A stretch of 64,000 bases of DNA from Apiospora phragmitis (Eukaryota > Ascomycota > Sordariomycetes > Amphisphaeriales > Apiosporaceae): contig JAQQWL010000016.1 in assembly GCA_038363925.1 (NCBI GenBank), forward strand, positions 1,116,001 through 1,180,000, in the 5' to 3' direction. The notes under the pieces are model-generated. The model ran no database searches, was not told where the DNA came from, and saw nothing but the letters and a program-made list of their open reading frames with translations. Shown one piece after another: positions 25,625-35,592 of the stretch (within the stretch, counting starts at the first letter, position 1; each line of letters begins with the position of its first letter). The position numbers were made by a program, and so were the translations under genes.

Positions 25625-27415
25625 ATGGTTACCCCAGCCGAATCTCCTAAAAAGGAGAGCACCGTTGTTCCCAAGACAACTGAGAACAATGGTTCTGTCG
25701 GTGAGTCATACGACATCGACCCGGTGAAAGAGCGAAAGATGATGAGGAAGTTCGATGTACGTTCAGTCATTCAGCCTGGTTTCCGAGCCGAGCTATTCAA
25801 AAACGCTGGTTATGCTCTGGCTAACCATTGTTGCAACTCTAGCTGTATGCCATCGTGCCAATGGGTGTCTTGTATATGATGTCCAACCTGGATCGAAGCA
25901 ACTTGGGAAACGCCAACATCTCTGGTATGCCTGAAGAAATTGGCCTCACCGGCAATCAATTCGGTATTGCTACTACGCTTCTGTATGCTTCAACACCCAG
26001 TCTTCTTTCATTGCTAGGTGCCGGTTAAACGGTTGGCTAACAGCTTGGGATGTGCAGTTTTGCTACGTACGTTCCGTTCGAGGGACCGGTCGCCGTCTTG
26101 CTGAAGATCGTTGGGCCCAAGCTCCTGATATCAATCTGCGCTTTCTGCTGGGGAGCGACTGGTCTCGGAATGTGTATGTCCAATGTTGATCGAGCCCCCT
26201 GAACTACAAAGTATCAGTCTCGAATACTAACCTCTGAGATTCGATATAGCCTTTGTCCAAAACCACTTTGGTCTTTACGCCTGCCGACTTTTGATCGGCT
26301 TCTTTGAGGCCGGGCTTATCCCTTGCATCAACGTCTACATCGGAGAGGTATACAAAAGATCTGAACGAGGCCAGAGATCTTCCTTCATCTTCGCTTTCAG
26401 CGCTTTCTCCAGTGCATTTGGTGGTCTATTGGCCTACGGACTGACCCAGATTCGTACAGCTAACTACTCAGGATGGAGGTGGCTCTTTGCTGTTGAAGGT
26501 GCCATGACCATCTTGGTCGTGCCCTGCTTCTGGTTCATCTTCCCCACCACGCCGACTGAAGCTTGGTTCCTTACCCAAGAAGAGAAGCAGATGATGCAGA
26601 TCCGATACGCTTCCGATCCCTCATGGGGGTATGAAGAGAAATTCTCTTGGAGCGAGTGCCTCAAGGCATTCGTTGATCCAAAGTGGTACGCGTTCTTTGC
26701 CTATCAATTCGCCATCAATATTAGCCTATACGGCCTGACGACCTTCATGCCTGCTATTATTCGTGGATTAGGATACACGTCTGTTCATGCTAATTTGATG
26801 ACTGTCCCGATCTTCTTCACCGCCTTGGTCTTTTTCCTAGTGATTGCCTGGATCTCAGATCGAACGGGGCTTCGAGGTCCGTTCCTCATCGTTGGTCTTG
26901 TATGCTTGGTTATTGGATACTCTATTTTGATCACAGTCGAAAATCTCAAGGTCAAGTTCTTCGCATGCTTCAGTAAGTTTTCCGGACTTGTTAAAACACG
27001 CTCCCTATCTAGGAGACCGGACGCTTAGGGAATATCTACTGACCTAAAACTAGTCGCGGCCTTGGGTATCTACCCAACCACCGGTCTCTCCATTATGTGG
27101 TTGCAGGATAACGTGTCGAAGCACTACAAACGAGCAACTATGGTGGGCTTCACCCTCGCTCTTGGTAACACGGCAGGCGTTGCGGTGGGGCAGATCTTCA
27201 CTGCAGAGAGTGCGCCAACGTACCTCCCCGGCCTTCGCATTGCTTTGGGCCTGGCTTGCTTCGCCTTGGTTGATGTTTGCTGCCTTATGGCTGCCTTCAA
27301 ATGGGTCAACAAGAAGCGAGCGGCTAGGCTGTTGGCAGCTGAGCAGGCTGGAGACCCGATTGAGCCAGATGATGCTTTGGGAGACTACGGTCCTCATTTC
27401 CGCTATACTTGCTAA
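25625..27415 (+). CDS. Dal5/allantoate-type MFS permease
   Basis: Major facilitator transporter of the anion:cation symporter (Dal5, allantoate/ureidosuccinate) family, in the plasma membrane. Exons are 25625-25756, 25843-25982, 26058-26173, 26250-26972 and 27054-27415; all introns are GT-AG, the frame is intact and the protein has 490 aa. Family marks are MSNLDRSNLGNANISGM in TM1, LLIGFFEAGLIPC in TM4, and SGWRWLFAVEGAMT. Dal5-type carriers move ureido and other organic acids, which suits the neighbouring carbamoylase and oxoprolinase. The actual substrate is unknown. It is divergent from the oxoprolinase gene and its promoter is rich in GATA sites. Confidence 0.93.
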
Positions 27416-28068
27416 GGTATGCGGAATTGTGTACTGTATTTAGGGAGAATGAGACATTTCCTGCTTCGACCTGAATGGGAATTGGGTTCGTGCCATATCT
27501 GAAGCTACTTTGTAGGCCGATCCTAAAGCCTTGTCCCTGTGTAAATTATAGAGTGATGGTCTTCACAAACTCTTGATGGTATCAGGCCAAAATCATGCCA
27601 GGCCCAAAGCAATGTGAAGGCTGGGGAGGTACGTTGGCGCACTCTCTCTGGTGAGGAGCTGCGTGTCAATAATCGCCTGCAATGTGCTGCATCCGCGACG
27701 CTGCATAACCAGGCTTCGGGATCAACGATCAGCAAAGATAGGGCTCGCCCGTCAGACATTCGAATTTGTCGGCGTACGACAAGAGCCCGGCCGGCTATCA
27801 GCTCTCCAGGCCTACATTGTCGGCTCGTTCAGTGGTGCGAGCATGCATGGTCGGCTGGGCTCGAAAAAGCCGAGGAGGCGGTATCGGTCACATCGCAAAC
27901 ACTAATGCCTGTTTGCACAAAGCCTGGAGCAGACTGTAAGAAGTCAAATGAGCTCTCGCTCGTAAGAAGTTGATTTCCAAGTCGCAAACTTAACAGCTTT
28001 CAGAATTTCATGCATTTCTGTCCATCCCGATCCAAACTTTGAGAGCGATATCGACCATTTTGTTAAAC
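27416..28068. other. intergenic region holding a transporter remnant
   Basis: Space between the permease and the M20 gene. It contains the inverted remnant at 27588-27690 described separately, plus CCGAT on the plus strand at 27517 and on the minus strand at 27883. The rest shows nothing recognisable. Confidence 0.5.
27588..27690 (-). pseudogene. inverted fragment of a Dal5-type permease gene
   Basis: Read on the minus strand, this stretch matches 27155-27255 of the adjacent permease gene. The best part translates as QLLTRESAPTYLPSLHIALG against QIFTAESAPTYLPGLRIALG in the intact gene, then hits a stop. Upstream similarity continues with one indel. Differences include several CG-to-CA type changes. 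It is the remnant of an inverted duplicate or of a related permease gene, about 350 bp from the intact copy. Confidence 0.7.
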
Positions 28069-29167
28069 ATGGCTGACACTCCTGTTGTTACACTGCTCAA
28101 ACAGTTGATGGAAATCCCATCCATCAGTGAAGAAGAAGAAGAGATCGGTTTTTTCCTGGAGAAGTACCTTAAGGATCGAGGCTACATGGTTGAACTTATC
28201 CCTATTGCGCCAGGGTCAACTCGCCGTAATGTGTACGCTTACATGGGGAACAACCGCAAGTCTCGGACCATGCTTACCTCGCACATGGACACAGTCCCAC
28301 CCCATATTCCATTGAGTATCAAAGGGGATATTATCTACTGTCGCGGCGCTTGTGATGATAAAGGTTCCCTGGCTGCGCAAATCGTTGCTCTCGAGGAACT
28401 GAGAGCTGAGAACGCAGTCAAGGATGGCGACGTTTCATTGCTCTTTGTCGTGGGCGAGGGAAAGGGCGGGCCGGGAATGCTCGCCGCAAACGACATGGGC
28501 CTGACATGGGAAGCTGTCATTTTCGGCGAGCCAACAGAAGGGACCATGGCTACAGGCCACAAGGGTCACTATGTCTTTGAGCTCTTTGCATCAGGAATCT
28601 CGTGTCATTCCGGATACCCTCACGGCGGAACGAGTGCTACCGAGAAGCTGATCTCAGTATTGGCTGAGCTCAAGTCCCTGGACCTGCCGACATCTGAGAT
28701 TCTTGGGCCTACGACTTATCACTGCGGCAAGCTTGAAGGCGGCGGAGCGTACAACGTTATTGCCAAAGATGCCTATGCGCTGTGCGGTATTCGCGTCGCT
28801 GCCAATCTTGAGGAGATCGAGAAGAAGGTCAATGACGTGGTCAGCAAGTATCCAGAGGTTGAGTTGAAGAAGTCCTTTGCCTACCCTGAGACGATGCTCG
28901 ACTACGAATTTGAAGGTGAGAATTCCATTCTTTGCGGTTCCCCAAGGATAGCGCTAACGAACGGTCTGTGCCATTCACTAGGCATCCCGCATAAGCCAGT
29001 GTCGTTCGGAACCGACATTCAACGGTTGACAGGAGCGCACAAGAAGTTTTCTCTACGGACCTGGGTCGATTCTACATGCTCATGGAGTAGACGAGCAAGT
29101 TGCTATCCCCAACCTGATCAAGTGCGTCGCTATCTATAAACGTCTTACGTTAGCAGCCCTTCAATAG
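28069..29167 (+). CDS. M20 family metallo-amidohydrolase (one frameshift)
   Basis: ArgE/DapE/ACY1-type zinc peptidase or N-acyl-amino-acid hydrolase. Start MADTPVVTLLKQL. Metal-binding motifs are TSHMDTVPP and RGACDDKGS; the dimerisation-domain motif reads HSGYPHGGTSA. The usual Glu-Glu pair reads Glu130-Gly131 (VVGEGKGG), so one acidic residue is missing. An extra T in TTTT at 29047-29050 shifts the frame after GAHKKF. In the other frame the family end continues as LYGPGSILHAHGVDE, carrying the last metal-ligand His, and stops at 29165-29167. With correction it is 365 aa. N-acyl, N-carbamoyl or dipeptide substrates are all possible; its place in the cluster suggests amide release. Confidence 0.85.
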
Positions 29168-29493
29168 GCCCCGGGGAGATGGAAATATGATTATGTAGAT
29201 ACAGACGGCAAACAATGGCAAAAGCCGCTTCTGACAAGTCTCCACTGGAAACCGGGCAACGGCATCAGGTCCGCCGCCCGTTGTTGATCATAGTCGACTT
29301 GGAAGCTGGAACTCTGATCGGTCGGGTTCTCTAGACGTTAGCCGAAACGGATTACATAAGTCATTTCCAGTCCAAGTTTATAATTGCCAGGGGTTTTTAC
29401 CATCCTTTCGAATTCTTCGTTCCGTGTGCTGGTAGCGTCTCGTATCTAAAAGTTTCCATTGGAGGAATCAAGCCCCAGATCTCAGAAGGAAAC
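29168..29493. other. M20-aminotransferase intergenic region
   Basis: Holds the aminotransferase promoter. One CCGAT (reverse) lies at 29317. No gene was recognised. Confidence 0.45.
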
Positions 29494-30847
29494 ATGCCGT
29501 CCGACCTGAAAGACATTACTGTCTTAGAGCGGGACGAGGCTTTCGCCATCACCGCCGACTTTACAGCTGATAAAGACCCGAGAAAAGTGAGCTTGGGCGC
29601 TGGGGTCTATCGCGATGAGAACTCCAAGCCATGGATCCTCCCAAGTGTTCAGACTGTATGGCAACATTTCTCACCTTCACTATCTTTCCTTTTCCCCTCT
29701 TGTTTTACGTTTCTGACTCCAAAGCCAGGCCAAAGATATTCTTCACGCCAACACCTCCCTTTACCATGAGTATCTGCCGATAGGCGGATATGAGCCCTAT
29801 CTGAATGTCGCAAGGGAACTGATACTGGGGAAAGAGTACGATATCTCACTCAGTAACACTGTTTCCGTCCAAACCATCTCGGGCACAGGAGCCAACCATC
29901 TCGGTGCCTTATTCCTGGCGCAGCAATTGCGACCTAGGAACGTTTTCATTTCCGACCCAACATGGGGTAATCATCACCTGATCTGGCAGACGGCTGCACC
30001 GGCCGTGACGCGAAGAACATATCCTTACTATAAACCCTCCACGAGGTCGCTGGACTTCGAGGGTATGGTATCGACGTTGGAAAAGGAGGCTGAGGAGGGT
30101 GATGTGGTCATCCTGCATGCTTGCGCCCACAATCCTACGGGCATTGATCCGACGAGAGACCAGTGGAACGAACTTGCGCATATCTTTCGGCGCAAGAGGC
30201 TGTTTGCCTTCTTTGATTCGGCTTACCAAGGATTTGCTACCGGCGATGTGGACGCCGATGCGTGGGCTGTCCGGCTCTTCCACAAGACCCTTTTTATCGC
30301 CAACTGTCCTTCCTCCTCCTCCAGTGGTAGCCCTGAACCAGCCGGCATGTGTATTGCCCAGTCATTCGCCAAGAACTTTGGGCTTTACGGCGAAAGAGTC
30401 GGCGCGTTTCATCTCATTCTTCCTGGACAAGTCTCCCCTTCAGGAGCGCAAAGTCAGCTGTACAGACTGATTAGAGCGGAAATATCCAACTGTCCTCTCT
30501 TTGGCTGCCGCATCGTCTACACTATACTTTCCAATCCGGAGCTCACCACGTTGTGGAAACAGGATCTTCAGACCATGTCCGACCGTATTAAGACCGTCAG
30601 AGGGAGGCTGCGGGAACAGATTGAACTGCAATCCGGTGTTGGGGATTGGAGTCATCTCGAGTCACAGATCGGCATGTTCAGCTTCACGGGTCTAACGGAG
30701 CAACACGTCAAAAGACTCAGAGGCACCCATCATGTCTATTTGATGCAAAACGGGCGGGCTAGTTTGAGCGGCGTGAACGAGTGCAACGTCAAATATGTGG
30801 CAGACGCATTCAGCGAGGTCATTCAGCATTTGGGGAACATATCGTAG
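29494..30847 (+). CDS. class I aspartate/aromatic aminotransferase
   Basis: PLP-dependent aminotransferase of the aspartate aminotransferase fold that exchanges an amino group between an amino acid and a 2-oxo acid. Exons are 29494-29655 and 29729-30847 and the frame is intact, giving 426 aa. Motifs: VSLGAGVYRDENSKPW near the N-terminus, SGTGANHLGALFLA, LHACAHNPTGIDPT, DSAYQGFATGD, and the PLP lysine Lys269 in SFAKNFGLYGERVG. No clear targeting peptide is seen. In this cluster it could convert the 2-oxo acids made by the D-amino-acid oxidase back to L-amino acids, or run the reverse reaction. Confidence 0.92.
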
Positions 30848-31045
30848 GGGCAGCAGTTAGCAGTAAATGCCCACGAGCCAAAGCAGATTAAATTGACTCT
30901 TAGCTCCTGAGACCCGCTACCTTGACCACAGCCCCCGTCGCAAAAGATATTCGTTCTATTGCTGTGTATCCATCCAGAGAGCCTACAATGTGAAATAGGG
31001 CTCTTCTGCCGGCAGGATACGAGCAGTGAAGCATCTTAGTAGCGG

Positions 31046-33686
31046 CTAGAGTATGGATCCAATATGCTCCGGGCTTATATGGTGACCCTCCTGACTGCCA
31101 TTGGTAGGGTCAAGGAAAGCTTGCAAGAGTGGATTGTCTAGAGGATCAGCAGTGAGACCGACAGCTTCCTCCTCATAACCACCGTAAGGGTTTGGAGGGA
31201 TCATGAATTTGCTCCAGTCATACTCGTCAAGAACGGCTGCGCTCAATGGATCCATCGAGCTCATATTGTTTGGAAGCCTTCCTTGATCTTCATCGCCATC
31301 TCCATCACTGGGATTTGGCGTTTCTTCTTGCATCACTGTGGCCCCGCGTGAAAAGTCGATTGACGCTCAATTGGATGTTCACGAGCCGAGAAAAGTACTC
31401 TCCCGCTATGACGTTCCCGTTATCGCGCATCATCATGAGGAGTTGGAACGCTGTCTGCACGGCATCTGAATCGCTCGCGTTAGGGGAGGAGATGGCTGCT
31501 GCGATCAGCACAAGCGTGGAGGCGAACAAGTGATGGGCATCAAAGTAGCCTCAAGTAGCGAGAGAGTTCTCAACAAACAGCTGCGAGATGATGGCGTTGG
31601 ATGTCCGGGCAGCGGCGATGCAGGAAGCGGCCAACGACTTTGCGGTATCCGAGATCGTTGGTGTGCTGCTGCCGCTGCTACCATGGGGTCCTGCACCAGT
31701 GGCATCCCCGGCGAACGGATTTCGGAGTTTAAAGACGTACAGAAGTATAGGGCGCGTAGTCAAAGTGATGCACTGATTGAAGTGCAGCTGCAAAGAGGCA
31801 ACCGATCGAGGGACGCTGCCAGCAGGGTCCCACCTAAGCCGGGCTGGGACATGACTATCCCATTTCCTTAGTTTCTGTAATATCGAGCGGACGTTATGAA
31901 CAAATGCGTGCCCGTTAGTTTTGACCGAGGGCACGTAGATGTCTTTCATGATGTATCCTGTGATCTGGGCAAGGTTGATGTACGCAATAAGGTGGTCCGT
32001 AGAACCTCCAAGGACTTTAGCTCTTCAGGAGACAGAGAATCAGTGGAAGGCATCGCGACATCGACGTCTGAGTCTTGAATTGCCACCGGCTGTCCAAGTT
32101 TCGAGCACGTGGAACGGTCAAATATGTAAACAGTCCACCATAATCGACATCGGTGCTCCCGGTCCAATGCTGAGAGAGTGGAGGACTCTGGTACACAACG
32201 ATGGAGGCCAAGGGAAGTGCTTGAGCGCAACGCCATACCGCTGTATATGTGTGCGGACCTGACACGGCCGAGGGCGTTTGAGTAGAAAGACTGTAGAAAG
32301 GGATTAATCGCAAGACTACTGGGAGCCTGCATAACCACGGAGAGGACTTTAACTTACAAACAGAAGCAGTGTTTCGATCTGGTCGATGGAAGGCTCTTCA
32401 AATAAATCTTGCAATAGCGTTACAGCCGTGAAAAAGTAGTCACTTCCGGCCGCCACTGATGGTCCCGATTTCTTCGCAGATGGCAGCGACGTCGAATACA
32501 TCTCGCCCAAAGCCAGGATGGCGAAAAACTTGCAGATCCAAATGCTGTCATTCTCCCGCTCCGGCCCCTGCGCCGATGCATACATCTTATCCAATCGCTG
32601 TAGGAAATCCCGCTCCATGAACAGGTGATAGTCCTGGCCAATGAAACGAACAGCGACCCGCATCAGCAGGGTCGCCCGAATGCGATCTGGAAATTTGCAA
32701 CTGGCCACGCTGCTAATTTGTCGGGAGAAAGTCGGGTGGCGCACATACTGACTGTTTGAAGGGAACGGTGTGGTCGTAGCCTGCGAATCGAGACATTGTA
32801 GTAGGCGATCGCCGAATGCTGAGCAGGTGGATTCTCCTATGAATTGTTGCTGCAAGTCATAGGTCGAGGTAAATATCTGGCCTGACTCGTGTATCGGATT
32901 GCTGATGTTCGTATCGACATTAGACATGTGGACATCTAAGCCAGATGATGGACGAGAAGGAGGAATAACAGGAGCTGCAGCTACAGCAGCTTCAGCTTCA
33001 GTCTCAAGCTGTCGACCTGCGGCCTGCTCTGTAAGCTTCACCGAGTGCTCATCTGTCCTGGCATTGACGTCGAAGTTGACATCGATGCATATCTCATCAT
33101 GATCCGTGGCTATTTCGTCTCCACGCTGACGGGGTCTCTGTAACTGCCGGAGATAGCTATGTAGACACACAATTGTCAATCACGCACCATTCTGGAGAAT
33201 CGAATTCATAGGTCAACCACTGTTTTACCTCTCTGATACGGTGACCCGCCTATCCCGTGGCGGGTACTGGCAAGACGCGCCTTTCTGGGCTTTTAAACAC
33301 CGTTGGCACGGCGTACCTCCAGAGCATTTGACTTTGAGAGAATGGCAGCGTTGACATCTAGCAAAACTATTATCAGTATGGCCTTAAAATTCGTAATTCG
33401 AACATGGAATTGCAGAGGATTGGCCAGCTAGCTTTCACGAATCAATCTCGCGACATCACTAGGCGCGCCGAAGGGAGACCACATACGCGACATAGGACCG
33501 CTTCTTACCACCCAGTCGACTGTTCACCCTGTCCCCTGACGCTACTGACGTTTCTGGGGCCGGCGGCTCGGCCGTGGTAAAACGCGGGATGTTGGTGCAG
33601 ATCGGGAGATGAGACCGCAATTCATCTGTGGCTTCAAAAGTCGGGGAGGCGGAAGAACAATGATCAGCTGGGGGTGAAGGGTGCAA
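31046..33686 (-). CDS. Zn2Cys6 transcription factor (frameshifts and one in-frame stop)
   Basis: Fungal zinc-cluster regulator with a fungal-specific TF domain. Exons are about 33686-33487, 33357-33229, 33156-32358 and 32290-31046. Intron 1 splits the DNA-binding domain: KKRSYVA joins CQRCHSLKVKCSGGTPCQRC, giving the full Cys spacing C-X2-C-X6-C-X5-C-X2-C-X8-C. The middle domain includes ALGEMYSTS and HRCRLWWTVYIFDR. No in-frame ATG is seen in exon 1; 33686 marks an in-frame TTG and the real start is unresolved. One base is missing near 31997, one is extra in CCCC at 31342-31345, and a TGA at 31551-31553 interrupts SLAT and GYFDAHH. Corrected length is about 790 aa. It lies at the cluster centre, divergent from the dehydrogenase gene, and is the likely pathway regulator. 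Confidence 0.82.
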
Positions 33687-34157
33687 CTTCGTTTTGGAAA
33701 AGGTGAGACAGCCGATGCCGCTTAGCCGATGCCGATGCCGATGCCGATACCGATGTCGACGCTGAGACGAGGTTCCAACCGAATACCGATAGCGCTGATA
33801 GGAGTCGAGCCTATCTCAGTCTTTCCCCGGACCTCGCTGATATTGACCGGCATTGGCCAATCGGTTCGCGTGAGTCCATGAGTCCCACAAGATACGCTCG
33901 CCTAAGGATAGCGACCCGTACCAGCCGGGCCAGTCGGCCGATACCGTGTTGACCTAAGCCGCTGCGCGTCTCACACAATCCTGGGTTCTCCTACCATCCG
34001 ACTGAAAGTGGAAGTGAGACTGATAATGGCAAAGAGGCGCGCGTGATTGCTGCTTTAATTCTCATCGCCTCTTGAATAGTGATGCTTCCTGGGTTGCAAG
34101 CCTTCAACCTCGTTAGCTGATAATAAGCAAACTCACTTTAGCACCATCTGGATAGTC
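33687..34157. promoter_or_regulatory. bidirectional promoter, regulator / dehydrogenase
   Basis: Head-to-head region of 471 bp with at least nine CCGAT pentamers (six within 33711-33754, then 33786, 33938 and the reverse form at 33860). HGATAR sites lie at 33796, 34021 and 34118. It may also contain an unrecognised first exon of the regulator. A regulatory role is inferred. Confidence 0.55.
33725..33754 (+). repeat. GCCGAT hexanucleotide tandem array
   Basis: Four exact GCCGAT units at 33725-33748 followed by ACCGAT; another GCCGAT lies at 33711. The unit contains the CCGAT pentamer that recurs in the other promoters of the cluster. Confidence 0.85.
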
Positions 34158-35193
34158 ATGGCTTCCAAACCAGATATTCTCCTGATCGAATCCACGGTTC
34201 AGGGCTGTGACGAGGCGCGGTGGAAGGCACTAGCAGGAGAGACTCAACATCCTCCGCTACGACTGCGAATCAACGGAGGTCTTCAAGCAACGTATGCAAC
34301 CCGGGGGTGGCTATGACAAGATTGTTGCCATTGTCCGCAATGGCTGGTTGAAAGCCGGTCCGCTCGCTTATCAGGTGCCATTCGCCTCAGACGTCGTTCC
34401 CTATTACCCTGATACGCTCAAGCTTATCTGCTGCAGTGGTCATGGATACGATACAGCAGACATTGGCGCTATCACGGCCAAAGGCATATGGTACTGCAAC
34501 ACGCCAAATGCATGCACTGAGGCCGTCACAAACACGACTCTTTCTCTGGTGCTGGATACATTTCGGCTCCTCACTTATGCTCAGTGGTGCGCCAGGTTTG
34601 ATTGGTTCAAGAGTCGGGACCTAGGAACGCAGGCTGTCGACCCAACCCATAAGTCCTTGGGCATCGTAGGCCTGGGTGACATCGGTTTGGCCGTGGCTCT
34701 GAAGTGCGAGGCAGCTTTTGGGATGAAGATTCACTACCAAGGTCCGCGACGGAAGCCGGAAGCAGAGAAGCAGTTCAAGCAACCGGCTACTTACCACTCT
34801 ACTGTGGACGAAATGATCCCACACGTGGACTGCATCGTCATCGCTGCACCCTACACGCCTTCCACACACCACCTCCTCTCTTCGAAACAGTTCGCACTAG
34901 CTAAAAAGGATGGCCTACGAGTCGTGAACATTGCGCGGGGCAAGATGATTGATGAGGACGCTTTGTTAGAAGCTCTGGATAGCGGCAAGGTCATCAGTGT
35001 CGGGCTGGATGTCCACGCAAACGAACCAGGAATCAACCCAAAGTTCAAGGATAACTGGAAAGTGACTGTTCTGCCGCACATTGGGGTTTGTTCGAGAAGC
35101 AGCTGGGAAAACTTTGACAGGATAATTCTGGACAATGTCGAAGCCTTCTTCAGCACGGGTAACCCACTTACGCCAGTTAACAACATTGAATAA
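34158..35193 (+). CDS. D-isomer-specific 2-hydroxyacid dehydrogenase (one frameshift)
   Basis: NAD(P)-dependent oxidoreductase that interconverts 2-oxo acids and D-2-hydroxy acids. Start MASKPDILLIESTVQG. The Rossmann motif is LGIVGLGDIGLAV. The catalytic triad is visible as Arg in NIARGKMIDEDA, Glu in GLDVHANEP and His in LPHIG. The C-terminal CSRSSWENFDR resembles fungal D-mandelate-dehydrogenase-like enzymes. An extra base at about 34238-34246 (GGAGAGACTC) shifts the frame; LNILRYDCE should follow AGE. With correction it is 344 aa. It could reduce 2-oxo acids produced by the downstream D-amino-acid oxidase. It diverges from the regulator gene. Confidence 0.9.
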
Positions 35194-35592
35194 ACCATAA
35201 AGGCGACTTGTTTATTTGGGAGTATAATAAAATCGCATAAGCCCTAATTAAAGTGTTAAACTATATATCGTTTTCTGCATTGCTGAAATCTGTATTATGT
35301 AGCATGCCATGTATCGTATGATGTGTAAGAGTTGCCTTCGTGAGAGATGAAATGACCATTGCTGGCTGCCGAAGACCTTCCAACGTGCTTTATCGGGTGA
35401 CCGATAGTGAAGAGCAATGCTCGGTTCACTGCCCATCCCGCCGATGTTGGGCCCCCTGACGCCGCGCACGCACTTCACTGCTAACTAGACTTTATGTACT
35501 TACCCATGTTCAGTCTTTTGTTGCTAGAATCATGTTCGAGTATATTCCTGCTGAACTGCATACCACGAAACCAGGCTTAGAAGCACGATAAT
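35194..35592. other. dehydrogenase-oxidase intergenic region
   Basis: Promoter of the D-amino-acid oxidase gene. CCGAT pentamers lie at 35401 and 35441, with the reverse form at 35392, and CGATAA at 35586 overlaps the leader. No gene was recognised. Confidence 0.5.
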
